Shown one piece after another: positions 12,501 through 24,597 of a DNA stretch of 64,000 bases. A program made the translations under genes and the position numbers. The stretch covers positions 1,348,419 through 1,412,418 of the forward strand of contig CAJNOP010000026.1 in NCBI GenBank assembly GCA_905250075.1, written 5' to 3'. The notes below the pieces were generated by a model. It saw only the letters and a program-made list of their open reading frames with translations. It searched no databases and had not been told where the DNA came from. Position 1 is the first letter of the stretch, and each line of letters opens with the position of its first letter. Origin of the DNA: Rotaria sp. Silwood1 (taxonomy: Eukaryota; Rotifera; Eurotatoria; Philodinida; Philodinidae).

Positions 12501-14601
12501 TGTTATTTGATGTAACATTCAGCTCACGTTTAGCAACATTAACAATATTTCTATCTGTTTTCTTCGAGGTGAGATATGGTCTGCCATTTTTTTAGTAAAT
12601 AAGACAGTTCTTCAATTTTTTACCATCAGGCAAGTTAGTCTCATATGACTTTTAGTTCACATCAGATGCACTTCAAAATAGTTGCCTTTGATATTTTAGG
12701 ATTCAATGGATGTAGCTTGAGAAAGGTAATATTATAGCCTTATAAAAAAGATCTATTCTCGATATCGATCTACATTTTACATATTAACAAGGGTTACATA
12801 AGATCGGATCATACAATAAACAGAAAGCAAATATTAAAAGTTTTTGTTCTAAAAAAAATAGGATGTGGCGAATGAAAAGACTTTTGTTCAGGAGTGCAAA
12901 TTCTTTGTGGATATGTTACTTAATATCATTATTTTGTTTTTAGACGTTCAGTATTTGAAAATACATTTGATTCAATAATGAAAGGAACAAATTATACAGG
13001 AAATTCAAGCAGTGGGGTAAATGAAAATAAGTTTTGATATATTTCAATCGAAAATAAAAAGAAATAGTAATATAAGATATGTAAATAAAGGAAAATAAAA
13101 ACCAAATACCTTTCAGTGACATACAACAACATCAATGCGGTATTTTTATTCTAATAGTTTCAGCTATTTGCTTTGTATGCATTACATTCACACATTTATA
13201 TGTTTTACAGAAAAAAATCATCTTGTTTTGTGTCTTCTTTTCTTTTTTTTTGTTTTCTTTTTCAAATATGTTTATCTATTGTCTTCATTGATTTTATTTA
13301 ATATGAAAATAAGATTTCATTTCTTTTCTTGACCTTTTCTTTTCATTTTTATTCAACTTCAAGAATGAGTATAAGAGATTTTCTATTTGAATTCTTTCAG
13401 TTTTTCGACTATTTTTTTCGTGAGTTATCTTTTTTTTTAATTGCATTTGTAACAACTGAACTCGATTAAATTTCGAGATGATTGTTCCTATTATTATTAT
13501 TATTATTATTATCGGTTTTAACATAAAAAATCAACTCATGATTTTTTTATTGATGTATATACATAATCTATTAACAATTTTTTCAATTATTTGCTTAAAA
13601 TTTATATAGTTTAATTTTAATTGATTGAAATTATTGAGAATTTCATTCTAAAAAATTTCCTTTATCTGTAAGAGCAAAAAACGAACTAATTTTGTTGATT
13701 TAGCAAAATTAAAAAAATTTGATATCTATGGATCATATCATATATCTTATAAAATCGAAAATCTAAAAAATGGAAATAATTTCAACGTCTTCAATTTTTA
13801 GCATATATGACATGAATGTCATAAGGTTAAAAAATTTTTCTTCATTGGTTGCTTTTTATACATTAACTGATGTAATTTATTCACAAAAAATCTTTCTGTC
13901 ATACAAAAGAGTTCTATGTAAGAAAAGAACTTTTTTGAATAGATATCAAGAATATAACATTTATGAAATATTCATATTCATGCTGACAAAGTAATTTATT
14001 TTTTTGTCGGCCTTTGAAATTGAACAAAAGAAAATTTAAAAGTATAAACATACTCATAAATATCATCACTGGTATTGATCTAACTTGGTTAAACCAATTC
14101 GACATAACGTTTGTATTTATATCGGAATGTCATGATATCATCTATGTTCATTCTATTTGTTCTAACATTACAAAGAAGAGCAACATAAATAACTTCTAAC
14201 AATTCAAAAAGGTAGACAGATATTATACATGTGGTTACAAAACCACAAATTTCATCTATGATGAGTATATGCTAATTTTATGCACTTATTATACATAATT
14301 ATAAAATCATCATTTTATACTTATAGGACAAATTTAATATATCCTTCTCTTAAACAGATATCATCTTCGTTTCGGTATGAAGAATATTTTCGTTTCTATT
14401 TACAATTAATTTCTTGCGTTTTATCGTGCTTCTTCTTCTCCTCTTCTTTTTTTTCTTTTATAATGATAACTATTTATAAACTTTCTACTTTAGCTATTCA
14501 TGAATGATGAACATAATGATCGATCAGTAACATCAACAAATCCTACATCTGCTGATATTCCATCTTCGAATAGCAACAACCTTGCTGCATTGATTCAATA
14601 G
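9534..14601 (+). CDS. PPM1A: PP2C-family protein phosphatase, PPM1A/PPM1B-like
   Basis: A Mn/Mg-dependent serine/threonine phosphatase; animal PPM1A/B dampen stress MAPK, TGF-beta and NF-kB signalling. Exons: 9534-9631, 9690-9997, 10066-10203, 10274-10632, 10710-10827, 10890-11019, 12944-13016 and 14494-14601; 443 aa, phases continuous. The N-terminus [17 protein letters not shown] matches the PPM1A start, including Gly2 for N-myristoylation. Catalytic motifs in order are [22 protein letters not shown] (metal ligands), [40 protein letters not shown] and [10 protein letters not shown]. After about residue 300 comes the PPM1A/B-type C-terminal helical extension. The last two exons are the least certain: they encode a polar tail and follow introns of 1.9 kb and 1.5 kb. 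The 1.9-kb intron holds a dead Tc1-like transposon. Confidence 0.93.
11041..12895 (-). mobile_element. Degenerate Tc1/mariner-like transposon in a PPM1 intron
   Basis: The left end reads TACTGGACAAAAGTCTTTTC (11041). The inverted right end (about 12872-12895) reads CTCCTGAACAAAAGTCTTTTC, so imperfect terminal inverted repeats bound about 1.85 kb. Between them, the minus strand shows a decayed Tc1 transposase. First comes a helix-turn-helix segment near 12590-12410 ([20 protein letters not shown] followed by [13 protein letters not shown]). A middle part follows ([15 protein letters not shown]), and then the DDE end near 12110-12030 ([19 protein letters not shown], matching the family's SPDLNPIENVW). 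Frames are broken by stops and the aspartate-leucine-asparagine core is altered, so it is inactive. It lies 22 bp inside the intron after exon 6. Confidence 0.85.
11956..12264 (-). pseudogene. Tc1-like transposase C-terminal fragment
   Basis: This 102-codon open remnant carries the Tc1 signature [12 protein letters not shown] near its C-terminal half. The preceding catalytic motif is degraded (WSSSSSDQ in place of WP..SPDLN). It is part of the 11041-12895 element. Confidence 0.75.
13017..14493 (+). other. Long last intron of the PPM1 gene
   Basis: No coding exon is visible between the donor after exon 7 and the acceptor TTTAG at 14489-14493. It holds an (ATT)n microsatellite (about 13491-13512) and T-rich tracts. 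If the last exon is mis-assigned, the true 3' end may lie inside this stretch. Confidence 0.45.
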
Positions 14602-15001
14602 TTGTTATTTTTTTTTATCTTGCATTTTTTTTTTAAATGAAGGACTGCCACCATATCAGACATCAACTTTCTCTCTTTTTTCTATGCTCTTCTTAAACAG
14701 AAACAATACATGCGTATTTTCGTTTTTATTGAACACATGTGTTTTGTTGGTTTACCATTATCATAATAACTTCCTCTTGTTTTGTCATATTCTTTTTTTT
14801 TCTGTCACTCTTTTTTTCTCGTTTGTTGTTCATTGTTGTACGTTTAAAAACGGAAAAGAAAAACAAAACGTAGATAAAGAAACTACATTGGGAAGAAAAT
14901 CCTAGCAGTGATTGAATACTGCTAAATAAATCATTTTTTGTTTTCTTGTTTTTTCTTTTGATAAATAAAAAAGCAAAAGACATTATCTATAATATTTGTA
15001 G

Positions 15002-18000
15002 ATGGAATGTACAATATTAAATGATGGTAATAATAGTAACGAAAAAAAAATTAGAAATATAAACGAACAAAATTTAATTTATATATATGTATAATGATAT
15101 TTATTTAGAATCATTCAAAGATTTTACTGAAGATGATTTTGATATAAAGTCATTTTCAGCAAATATTTTACAAACAAAACTTGTTGCTGATTATTTACAA
15201 CATTTAAGTGAACTTATACGAACACTTGATGCTGAAATAAAACAACAAGTAATGAATTAATTTTAAAAAATAATTTTTTTTTCATTGTTAAATTAATTAT
15301 TTAAGGTATCATCAAATGCACCAATTCTTTTTCGTCAAGCATCATCAATTGGAACAATTGAAGATGTTTTAGAAAATATGCAATCACGCATTGGATCATT
15401 AAAATCAACTGTAGACAGGTTTTTACATTGCTTTTCAAAAAATATCTATTCGTAGATTGATTTTATATAAAAAGAAGTTGAAAATGAAAATATCCAAAAT
15501 ATATGAAATAAACAAATATAATCAGAATTCTGCTATTGATAAGTGAATTCGATCAAAACAAAACGACTCATTCGTTGAATGAAATAGTTTTTTATTTGTT
15601 ATATCAGATAAAATTGTACCGAAATGACATTTTCTTACAAAAATGTTTCAAGTCTAAATATATCTTCAATAAATATAAATATCATGAACTCTTCATAAGC
15701 TTTTTAACGTTCAGAACCGAATAATCTGTTAAATTAGTTTTTGAAATAGAAACTAAATCCTCTTAATAATTCCTCAATTATCGAGAAACCTATATTTTCA
15801 CTTATACATTTTAATTGAATAAAAATAGAATTCTTTCAAGATTTATCGGATATAGTCCTGATGAATATACATCTAATAGTAATCGATACATTAAATCAAT
15901 TACAGAACATCTTATCGAATTAGATTATGAAGTGAATAGAGAAGATTTGTTCCAAATATTCGTAAGAACAGATTATAGTAAAGCAACAAGCACATACAAT
16001 ACTGGTCCAAAATATAAGTGAAACATATTTTTTGATTTTTTCTACTATATCAAGCATTTAACTCAAAATATAAATAATTGGCAAATGAGGTCTCACTAAG
16101 TTTCCTACGACCTCCTTTTAAAACGTTATAAGTTTCACAAAACAACACAGAGAATGTGTTGTTTAGCAATGTTATAACGAATTTTTCTTTAGTTTTGTTA
16201 TGCTTATACTTGTTTTTTATGAAGAAAGTCGTAGGCAATGCGGTAAGCCCTCATTTTGATCAGGTCTTGTGCTCTTTAAGATGGTGCTATTATAAACTTA
16301 TTTTCATGCAGTTTTCTTGAACCTGAAAACTACGATATTGGATTTTTCAGAAGTTGCTGTGTCATAGACCATCTATGAAGTTTTAATATGGAATGCAATA
16401 GATGGTGAATTTCATTGGCTATTTAAATTATTATTTGGATTTTAGTTAAATGATCAGAGGAAAAAAAAATCAAAAATACGTTGCCTTTATACTTTTGACC
16501 ACTACTATGTTTCAATTAGATACTATTTTCAAAATATCTTGATCAAAATACAATTAACTTATTGTGTTTTATTTTAATAGGATATCTTCAAAAATTACTG
16601 AACCTTATAATAAAATTTTAGTTCGAAAATATCAATTGACTCGTCTTCAAGTAAAATTAAATCAAATTTCTTTTTTTTTCGCGTTAAATTATTAAAAATA
16701 ATTTTCATAGAATACATGTGATCTTCTCCGTCGTATTAAAGGCATAATGCAACAAACAAAAAAATTACAAACATATATGTCACCTTCAAATGCAGGTCAA
16801 CAACAAATCGAATTAGTTAAAGCTTCTCAATGTTTAAGTGAATTAGGTATTTAAAAATAGATTAAAATCAAAAGCTCTACTTTTCAGAAATTCATTTTCA
16901 GATCATTATACAGTTGATACTGATTTTACGGGTATTGATGTTGTTGAAAAAGATCTTCAATTTGTTTTTAAAGCTCGTCATGATATTCAAACTCGAGCAC
17001 AAGATGCTCTAGAAAATGGTCTTAATCATTTGGTTTGTTAGACAATATAGTTGTTTTTTTTTTTCAAAACAATATCATTTTTTTTTTGCTCAAATAGAAT
17101 CCTGCTCAAATTGGTACAGCATTACAAGTATTTTATAATTTGGGTACACTTTATGATCGTATTCAATCTATTGAAAAACGTCTATTAGAAAATTTTCAAA
17201 CACAAATTTCTGATTATCTTGATTTAAAACAATTATCAAAGAGTAGAGATCGTATGTATAATATTAAAATAATTAACAATTCAAAGAAAATATATATATA
17301 TATTCGATTTAAATATTTTATTTAGCATCAAATCCAGGTCGAACAACAATGCCAAATATTGGTAATACACCACAATTTCGGGCATTATTATGGACAAATA
17401 TTGAAAAAATACTTGATTTATTATATGTTTATATTGCACAATTATATAATCTTGCAAGAGTTTTAATTAAAAAGAAAGATCCAATTACGCATTGTACTTT
17501 TATTGATGAATTAATTAAAGTAAATACAAAAAAATACCTAGTTTTATCATAGAAAGAGAAAAACAAAGAACAATGTCATCATTATTATACAAATTTTGTT
17601 TTTTTGTAGCATGGTTATTCAAGTGAATTAGTTGGAAAATTTTGGGTAGGTGCTATGAAATCATTGAAAAAACAAATGAAAACATCAATGTTAGGTAAAA
17701 TAAAAACATAATTAAAAATATCAAAAGAACAAAAAATGTTTTCTTTTTGGTTGATTTTCAAGATTCATATCATCTTCGACAAGCATTAGAAGGCGAATAT
17801 CCAAAATTATTAAAATTACAAAATGATTTAATTAATCGTTTAAATCAATTACAACCAGGTTTTAGTGATATTGAAATGGATATTATAGATGAAGAATTAC
17901 ATGATTCAGAACAAACAAATGGAAAACAAAAGTTTGTTATTGATTTTTTTTTTTGCTAATAAGTATTTAATTTTTTGTTTTTATCTCCTATTAGAACAAA

Positions 18001-20696
18001 TATACAATTAAATGAATGTTTTGATATATTTGAAAAATCTTATTTATCAATATCATTATCACGTTTATCGGATCCAATTAATCTTATGTTTAGTAGTAGT
18101 ACAACAAAACTATTACCTACACAACAAGAATTAGAAAATCTTATTAAAGTTATTATAAAGTAAGAATCATTTTTTGAAAAGAATTTATCTTAAAAGAATA
18201 TCTATTTGTTATATCTTTATAATCCTAAAATTTGTGATATTAACAACTTGCTTATGTCGATCAATGATTAAATAATCAAACTTTATTGTTACCTAATGTA
18301 TTATTCTTATTAAGTTCTATTGTTGTCTATAGTTAAGCGTACTAATTATGTTATTTTCTGACAGTTTTTCCAGCTACATCTTCTCTTATCCATGTAATAC
18401 CTCGAGGTCGACAGGTTCAGTCACTAGTCGGAATACAATTCCTGAAATAGAACAGAAACTTACAAAGCCTCGGAATCTTTTTGTCAAAAATAGAACAAAA
18501 AAAAATGTGTGGATAGAGCAGGGAATGCTTTCAACCGTTCATTAGATACGATCTAGTATTGAATTTGTCGACCTCTAGTTGTATATCAACTTCTTTTCTT
18601 TATCTAGGTTTTTTTTTGAAATTTAAGTATTTTAACTCGATTCTTATGAGATTAATACTCTAATCCATCTTTTTTTTTCCAATGGAGGATCGTTTTTAAC
18701 TGATCAATTACTTTCTCATCAAACTTTACTTTATTAGTAATTATTGAAGATGCTGATTCCGAATGTGAATATCAGAAATAATCTTAGGTCTTCATATGCT
18801 AGTTTTTCAGACTAACAAACATTTTGCCAAATGCGTTTTAAATTTACTTAGAAAAAAAAGATACTATTTTCTAGGTAATTCGACATGTTTTACAATCTGG
18901 ACATATGAAAAAAAGTTTTTAAAATCGACTATCTAAAATCCACTATATTTCGATGAGAAACTGATTAATTTAGTTGAAAAAGTTCCTTCATAAATAGAAA
19001 GCTCAACATAGTACAAAATCAAGTTGATCATTAATAAATGGAAGCGACTTATTTCGTAATATTTAGAACAATACTATCCTACGTTTGATTATACGTATTC
19101 GACAATATCTTTAGTTGCTTAGTTCTATTGAATGTTTAATTCATACGCACTCTTTATATTTGTTTTTATTATTTTTCAAAAACTAAATTACATCATTTTT
19201 CTTTCTTTTAGTGAATTATCAGTTTCAACTGTTAGTGAAGTATTAGTTAATAAAGTAGCACGTAATATAGCTAAAGCTATTCAATTATTTGCAGCAAAGT
19301 AAGTTTAATTAATTAAATACTTTTTATTATATATTTATACCTATTCTTTATAGATGTGAACAATCGGTATGAAATGAATATCCAAAGAGTCTATATTAAA
19401 AGAAAAAAATTTTGTATTTTGCTTTCAATCATAGATTTGTACGGATAGTGAAGGAAGTCAAGTTGTTTCTGCACCAACACCAGCTCAATTACGTAATATA
19501 TCTGCAATTAATATTCTTTATAATTTTTGTTCAATGATCAATAAGGTTTAATATCATTAATAAAAACAAGATTTCGTTATATTTTTATTATTACTTAGAT
19601 GCTTTCAGAACAACAAAATCTTTCATCAGATGCCACGACACGTATTATTGATGCTTTACAAGTATGAAAATATTTACCAAAACAAAAGCACTAGAACGAA
19701 AATTTATTTATTTTTATTTGTTTGTTTGTTTTTCAGTGTGTGAATTCATTAATGCATACAGCAATTCATCCATTTCTTAATTCTGTTGCTGATTGTATTG
19801 AAGCTATACTTGCAACAATGCATACTGAAGATTTTTCACAGTATTAAATAATTAATAAATTTAAAATCAAAAGAATTTTAATTGTTTTATTTATTTTAGA
19901 CCAGCTGCAAGTCAATCGGATTCTCAAAGTTCATTATATATGAAAGAATTACAAGAATTTATAATACGTATACAAAAAGATTATTTTAGTGAATTTCAAT
20001 GTAAAGATTTTATGTATGAAAAGTAAGTTTATTGTATTTTATAAAAATAGTTGCTTTTTATTTTGTTTTTCTTTTTTTAGTCTTGCACCAATTGCATGTC
20101 GAGCAATTATTTTATTTATGGAACATATTAGTCTTGTTCGACCATTAGGTGAAGGTGGAATATTACGTTTAGTTGTTGATTTTGCACAAATTGAACTTGC
20201 TCTATCACCATTTTGTCGTCGATTAACAGATTTAGGAAAACATTATAAAATTTTAAAAGCATTTCGATCTTTATTAATTTTAAATGCAGAAGAATTTCAA
20301 AATAATTCAGCTATTGGTGATGTTGTTCCATATGATATTGTACTTCATCATTTATTTTCAAGAGCACCTATTGAAATGCGTTCACCACATCAAGTATAAT
20401 ATAATGATTTTATTTTTATTTCATTCTGTTTACTTGTTTATGTTTCAAAAGGCTATGAACTGGTCAATAAGCCGATATATTCAATGGCTTGATGAACATC
20501 CAAATATGACTGATCGATTAGCAATGATCAAGTATATTGTATTATTCTTTGTTTTTTTTTTTAAATATCTTTGTTTTTTAGAGGAACATTAGAAACATAT
20601 GTTCAAACAGTTCGAAATCGACAACAAAAAGAATTTGCTCCTATTTATGTTATTATTCTTAATATACTTGAAAAAGGTTTAGCAGCTGTCGCTTAG
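15002..20696 (+). CDS. COG5: Conserved oligomeric Golgi complex subunit 5
   Basis: COG5 belongs to lobe B of the COG tethering complex, which captures retrograde vesicles at the Golgi. Twenty exons: 15002-15026, 15109-15248, 15306-15418, 16581-16650, 16711-16846, 16902-17032, 17098-17251, 17326-17519, 17610-17694, 17763-17931, 17995-18159, 19212-19298, 19354-19366, 19435-19545, 19599-19661, 19737-19840, 19900-20022, 20081-20393, 20452-20531 and 20582-20696; 796 aa, close to the usual 830-860. The N-terminal block (LNDESFKDFTEDDFDIKSF) and the coiled coil (FRQASSIGTIEDVLENMQSR, then ITEPYNKILVRKYQLTRLQ, then CDLLRRIKGIM) match the family. The C-terminal helical bundle includes IACRAIILFMEHISLVRPLGE and MNWSISRYIQWLDEHP. 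The 13-nt exon 13 is unusually small. Introns 3 and 11 are about 1 kb and hold MITE-like repeats. The first 25-nt exon is supported by phase and by the family's LxDE start. Confidence 0.94.
16082..16257. mobile_element. MITE-like inverted-repeat element in COG5 intron 3
   Basis: About 32 bp at the left end (AAATGAGGTCTCACTAAG then TTTCCTACGACC) recur inverted at the right end (complement reads AAATGAGGGCTTACCGCA then TTGCCTACGACTT). The enclosed 175 bp has no coding capacity. The size and terminal inverted repeats fit a MITE. No clear target duplication was seen. Confidence 0.55.
18397..18582. mobile_element. MITE-like inverted-repeat element in COG5 intron 11
   Basis: GAGGTCGACAGGTTCAGTC at the left and, on the complement of the right end, AGAGGTCGACAAATTCAATA form an imperfect 20-bp inverted repeat around roughly 185 bp. 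It is non-coding and intronic (intron 18160-19211). The assignment rests only on the inverted repeat. Confidence 0.45.
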
Positions 20697-22449
20697 GACA
20701 ATTTTTTCTTTTTATTCTATTTTATTTTATTTTATTTGTTTATGAATAACATTGTGATATAATTTAAGGTTGGGCTTGCAGAAATAAATATATAAATCGA
20801 AATCTCTAATATGATATTATAAAACCTATAATGATTCTTTGATTAATATATAGTTGGTTTTTCGATGAATTTTATTGTCATATCAAAGTTTGTATAACTT
20901 TGATATGATGAATAGAAACATAAGATAGCATCAACAATAGAAATATTACATAAATGAATATTGACATGTTACGCATTATATGAAATCAAAAATTCCAAGT
21001 TTGTTATGTGATTATTCAACAGAAAAGATACATCATTAAAAATGATTGATAAAGATACAAATTACATACATATTCTATGTCGCACGGACGAAACTTCCTT
21101 GTTAGCCTAAAGGCGGAAATGAGCCGGAATCAATACTGAAAGAATCTATTTTTATGAGAATAATAAAATTTTATTAAACTATAGATGGCGTTTACCTGGA
21201 TGCATGGATAAGGATCAGAGTTGATGAAAAGAAGATTCATTCATGCCCGCAAACTTATAAGACTAATATCATAGAATATCTCATAGATAAATAAGTAAAA
21301 CAAGTATTATCTATTGAATTTAATTTAAGTTTCAATTTTTTTAATAACATATATTATGTCTTAATTGAACCTAGACTCAATAATGCCTGACGGCACAAAT
21401 ATGTATCTTGTCAATGTCATTTATTATAGAAACATAAAAGAACAAAAGAATACTCATATGAAAATGTTTGTTGTCAATGGGGAGTGTCATCGACACAATA
21501 ATTTAGCCTTTTCAAAGAATTTATTATAAGTCAGTTTTATGATCATTTATATTAATAAAAAAAACCATTGTATTGTTGTTTTGTTTTTCTCTTTAATCAA
21601 ATTTTGTTACTTTGAACTGAATAACAAAAGATAATTTTTAACTTTTACCTTAATTTTGATCTTTGACTTGTTCAACTGATCAATAAGATTCAAACGATGA
21701 AACAAACACAAATATGAGATGTATTGTGACTTTTATGTCTATAAAAATAATGCTTAAAAATAGATACAACTGAATTTTCTTCTTATTCTTTAAGTTTCTT
21801 GATAGATTTTTTTCTTCTCTACAGTTTAGCTTCAGTCTACATACATAAACTCTATTTGTGATTGTTAACATGCTTAATAAAAATGTGTAATAATATTCGT
21901 ATAAAAAACCATACCATTTCTGAACCTATTGACTTTTGAATAATATTTTCTTTTCAATTGATAAAAGAAAAAGAAAAATCATTCTACAAAATCATTGAAT
22001 ATCTATTGCTATTAATTGAAAATGACAATCAGGTGCGCTGATTACATGCACACATCGAGGCGTGTCTAGAAAAACATTAAAAACAAGGTAGCAAAAATAA
22101 AAAGCAGCAAGTTATATTTGTTTTTATTTGAATAATCTTTATTAATTTTATTATTTTAAATTAGTTCCAAATGTTAGTATTAATTTGATAAACAATGAAT
22201 AATCTTCTTCTTTTTTGTTTCATGTTCTTAATATGAGTGATATTATTAGGGTGCTCATTTTATTCATGGAGAAATGAATAATATCCTTTTTTGACATTTG
22301 TAAACTATTGAATTGTATTTTATCTGTAACAAATATTGAATTTAATGGTATGTTTATTTCGAGAAATAACTGAATAATGAAGAAGAGAAAAATTCTAAAA
22401 TATTTCATTTCTATTATTGTTATTCTAATTATCTTCACGAAATTTTAAA
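20697..22449. other. Intergenic region after COG5
   Basis: An AATAAA lies about 90 bp after the COG5 stop and could serve as its polyadenylation signal. Beyond that, 1.7 kb of A+T-rich sequence shows no recognisable gene. Confidence 0.5.
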
Positions 22450-23880
22450 AGAACATTTATTATCTTCAATCCCTTCTTTAGATAATTTAGTTGATGAGTT
22501 GTATGATTTTTTTCCATAAAGTTGAACTGATTGAAAATGGTTATTTTAAATTATTGGATTTAAGTTTAGCAGGTAGAATACATTGTTTGATTTTATATCA
22601 AACTTTCTCAGTGGATTATATAAAACTGAATCTTAAGATGATAGCTATCAGCCATTTATTTCCTACATGAAATCATTTATACTAGATGATAATCGAATCC
22701 GTTTGAATTCTGAAGTAATTCGAGTAAAATATCTTAAAGAAAATCATCACCTACTACTTGTTGATATTCGACATCATAATAAAACAGCAACAACAAATAA
22801 ATAAAATATTATTTGGTCATATCATATGGACAAACTCATTAGATCATTTAAAAGAAAATTTTTCTTCAATATTTGCTGATGAAAATGAATTAATTAAACA
22901 AAAACGAAATGCAATTAATAATCTTGAATTTGATACAATAAATAAAGTAAAATTATTGTTTATCAAAAATTAAATAAAAAAACTTCAAGATTTTTCTTTA
23001 AATTATCATGGTCTATGCAAAATCAGTTTGACCAGAGAATGTAGGCAACATCATTCTATTGTATGCACAAAAACAAAAGTCAATTGAATTTTCTGATTCA
23101 TTTAAAAACTTATTAAAGACAAAAAAATTGATATTTAAGTAGTAAATACAATTATTGAAAAAATTCATCAATATGAAGTATTACCATCAACAAATATTTC
23201 TATTTTAATCTGTTAGTTTCGTAGTCCAGCAGCTGTTTTATTAGAAGTCTTAGTGAAAATAGTGTTGGTTATATTTGTCATGAAATTTTATGTTATTATT
23301 TGAATATATCTTCTAAATAAAATCAACTAATTCTTGTACTAAAGTAATATAAAATGCTCATTATCATATGAGTTATATAGTTTTACATTTCTTTGGAATT
23401 ATATTAAGAAGTAAATGTGGTTTAAAACCAAATTCATTCATAGATCTTATTCATATTATTCTATAAAATCATCAGCAAAAGATGAAGAAAAATTAAGAAC
23501 TGCTTACACACTAGACGGGGTATGACTCTGATTTTCATAGAAAAGAAAAACAAAATCAGAATATTTTATTTTCCGTAATGATATTTATAATAGTGATGAA
23601 TCGTCTAATTCGATCAAGAACAAACATCAAATATAATTTGATTAGACATGAATTAGTTATTGAAAATATATATGTATTAAAATAAATGAATCTTGATGCA
23701 TTTATGATAATTAGAAAATGATGAATTAAAATATGTTTTTGTTTTTTCTTTGTTTCATTCTTTAGATTACACGAACACAATTTGCTGGTGAAGCAACTAG
23801 TGAAAGAGCTTATTCAATTGTTCATGATGTATTAGAAAATGGTATTCGTGAGGGAAATATTCTCTTATTGATAATGAATA
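22450..23880 (+). pseudogene. Decayed flavin amine oxidase (polyamine/monoamine oxidase-like)
   Basis: Fragments in different frames line up in the order of an FAD-dependent amine oxidase. A loop-like segment at about 22690-22780 (RIRLNSEVIRVKYLKENHH) is followed at about 22830-22970 by a block resembling the family's 'V..LGVLK...F.PPLP..K..AI..L.FGT..KV.L.F': SLDHLKENFSSIFADENEL, then QKRNAINNLEFDTINKVKL. At about 23765-23850 comes TRTQFAGEATSERAYSIVHD, which matches the C-terminal FAD-contacting motif (FAGEATS....TVHGA). Frameshifts and stops separate the pieces, and the N-terminal Rossmann GxGxxG motif is missing. It is therefore a pseudogene and not an active enzyme. Whether it was a spermine/polyamine oxidase or a monoamine oxidase cannot be decided. 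Confidence 0.78.
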
Positions 23881-24026
23881 AATAAATAAAAAGAAAAAAA
23901 AACAGGGTTAAATTTTTTTTATTGTATGAATCTCTTCGAAATAAAACTTCAAAATAATATTCTCTTGCGTTCAAATAATTGTTTAATTTTTTTCTTCTTT
24001 TTTCCATCACTTCGAATTTTTATCAG

Positions 24027-24455
24027 TCAGCCGGAAACATTTTTACAGCCAATAAAACCATTACAAAAGAAACGTTTTTGTATTCCATGTGTTTCATTGG
24101 ATGTATCATTGTTTTCATCATCATTTCTATGATTATGTATATCAGTTTGATGAAGAATATCAACTACACGTTGGCATGCATCAGCATGTGATGGTCCAAA
24201 AAGTCCAGCAATACACATACGATTAAGATACTCACGTAATTGATTAAGTAGTATTGCTTGTTCATATATATTTCTTTCGTCAAGGATAGTTTTGATAAAA
24301 TAAATAAAACCACTGTATGCATGCTGATATTCATCATCACTTTCATCAATAATATGACTATTTGTTCCAGAAATAATTGGAGTTGAATGAATATATGAAA
24401 TTTGAAATAATATTATTGAAAGAAATATCAATATCAGTGACCAACGGAAAAACAT
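24027..24455 (-). CDS. CCAP-like cyclic neuropeptide precursor
   Basis: A single open frame of 142 aa with ATG at 24455. The first 25 or so residues (MFFRWSLILIFLSIILFQIS) form a clean signal peptide, so the product enters the secretory pathway. A propeptide with predicted helices and one cysteine pair follows. The chain ends with the dibasic site KR and a 14-residue peptide, FFCNGFIGCKNVSG, directly before the stop. Cleavage at KR and conversion of the terminal glycine to an amide would give a cyclic amidated peptide. The ring C-N-G-F-I-G-C has the Cys-x5-Cys spacing and the CN-x-F-x-GC pattern of crustacean cardioactive peptide (PFCNAFTGC). The extension after the ring (KNVS) is not found in arthropod CCAP. 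The precursor is intronless and carries a single peptide copy. CCAP identity is an inference from the ring; the neuropeptide-precursor architecture is seen directly. Confidence 0.75.
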   Translation of the reverse strand: MFFRWSLILIFLSIILFQISYIHSTPIISGTNSHIIDESDDEYQHAYSGFIYFIKTILDERNIYEQAILLNQLREYLNRMCIAGLFGPSHADACQRVVDILHQTDIHNHRNDDENNDTSNETHGIQKRFFCNGFIGCKNVSG

Positions 24456-24597
24456 TATTTATTGAGATAGTACTATAAAGACAAATGATAACGAAAGAGA
24501 AGATAAGTGTCTGTATGAGATTTTTTCCGAATATGAATAGAGATGAAGAGAATATAAAGAGTTTTTTATATTTTGCTACTATTCTTGTTTTCTCTGT

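Noticed and set aside
13770-14507. Cluster of 60-75 codon ORFs in the last PPM1 intron
   Set aside because: Overlapping frames on both strands, A+T-driven Phe/Ile/Tyr composition and no conserved motif.
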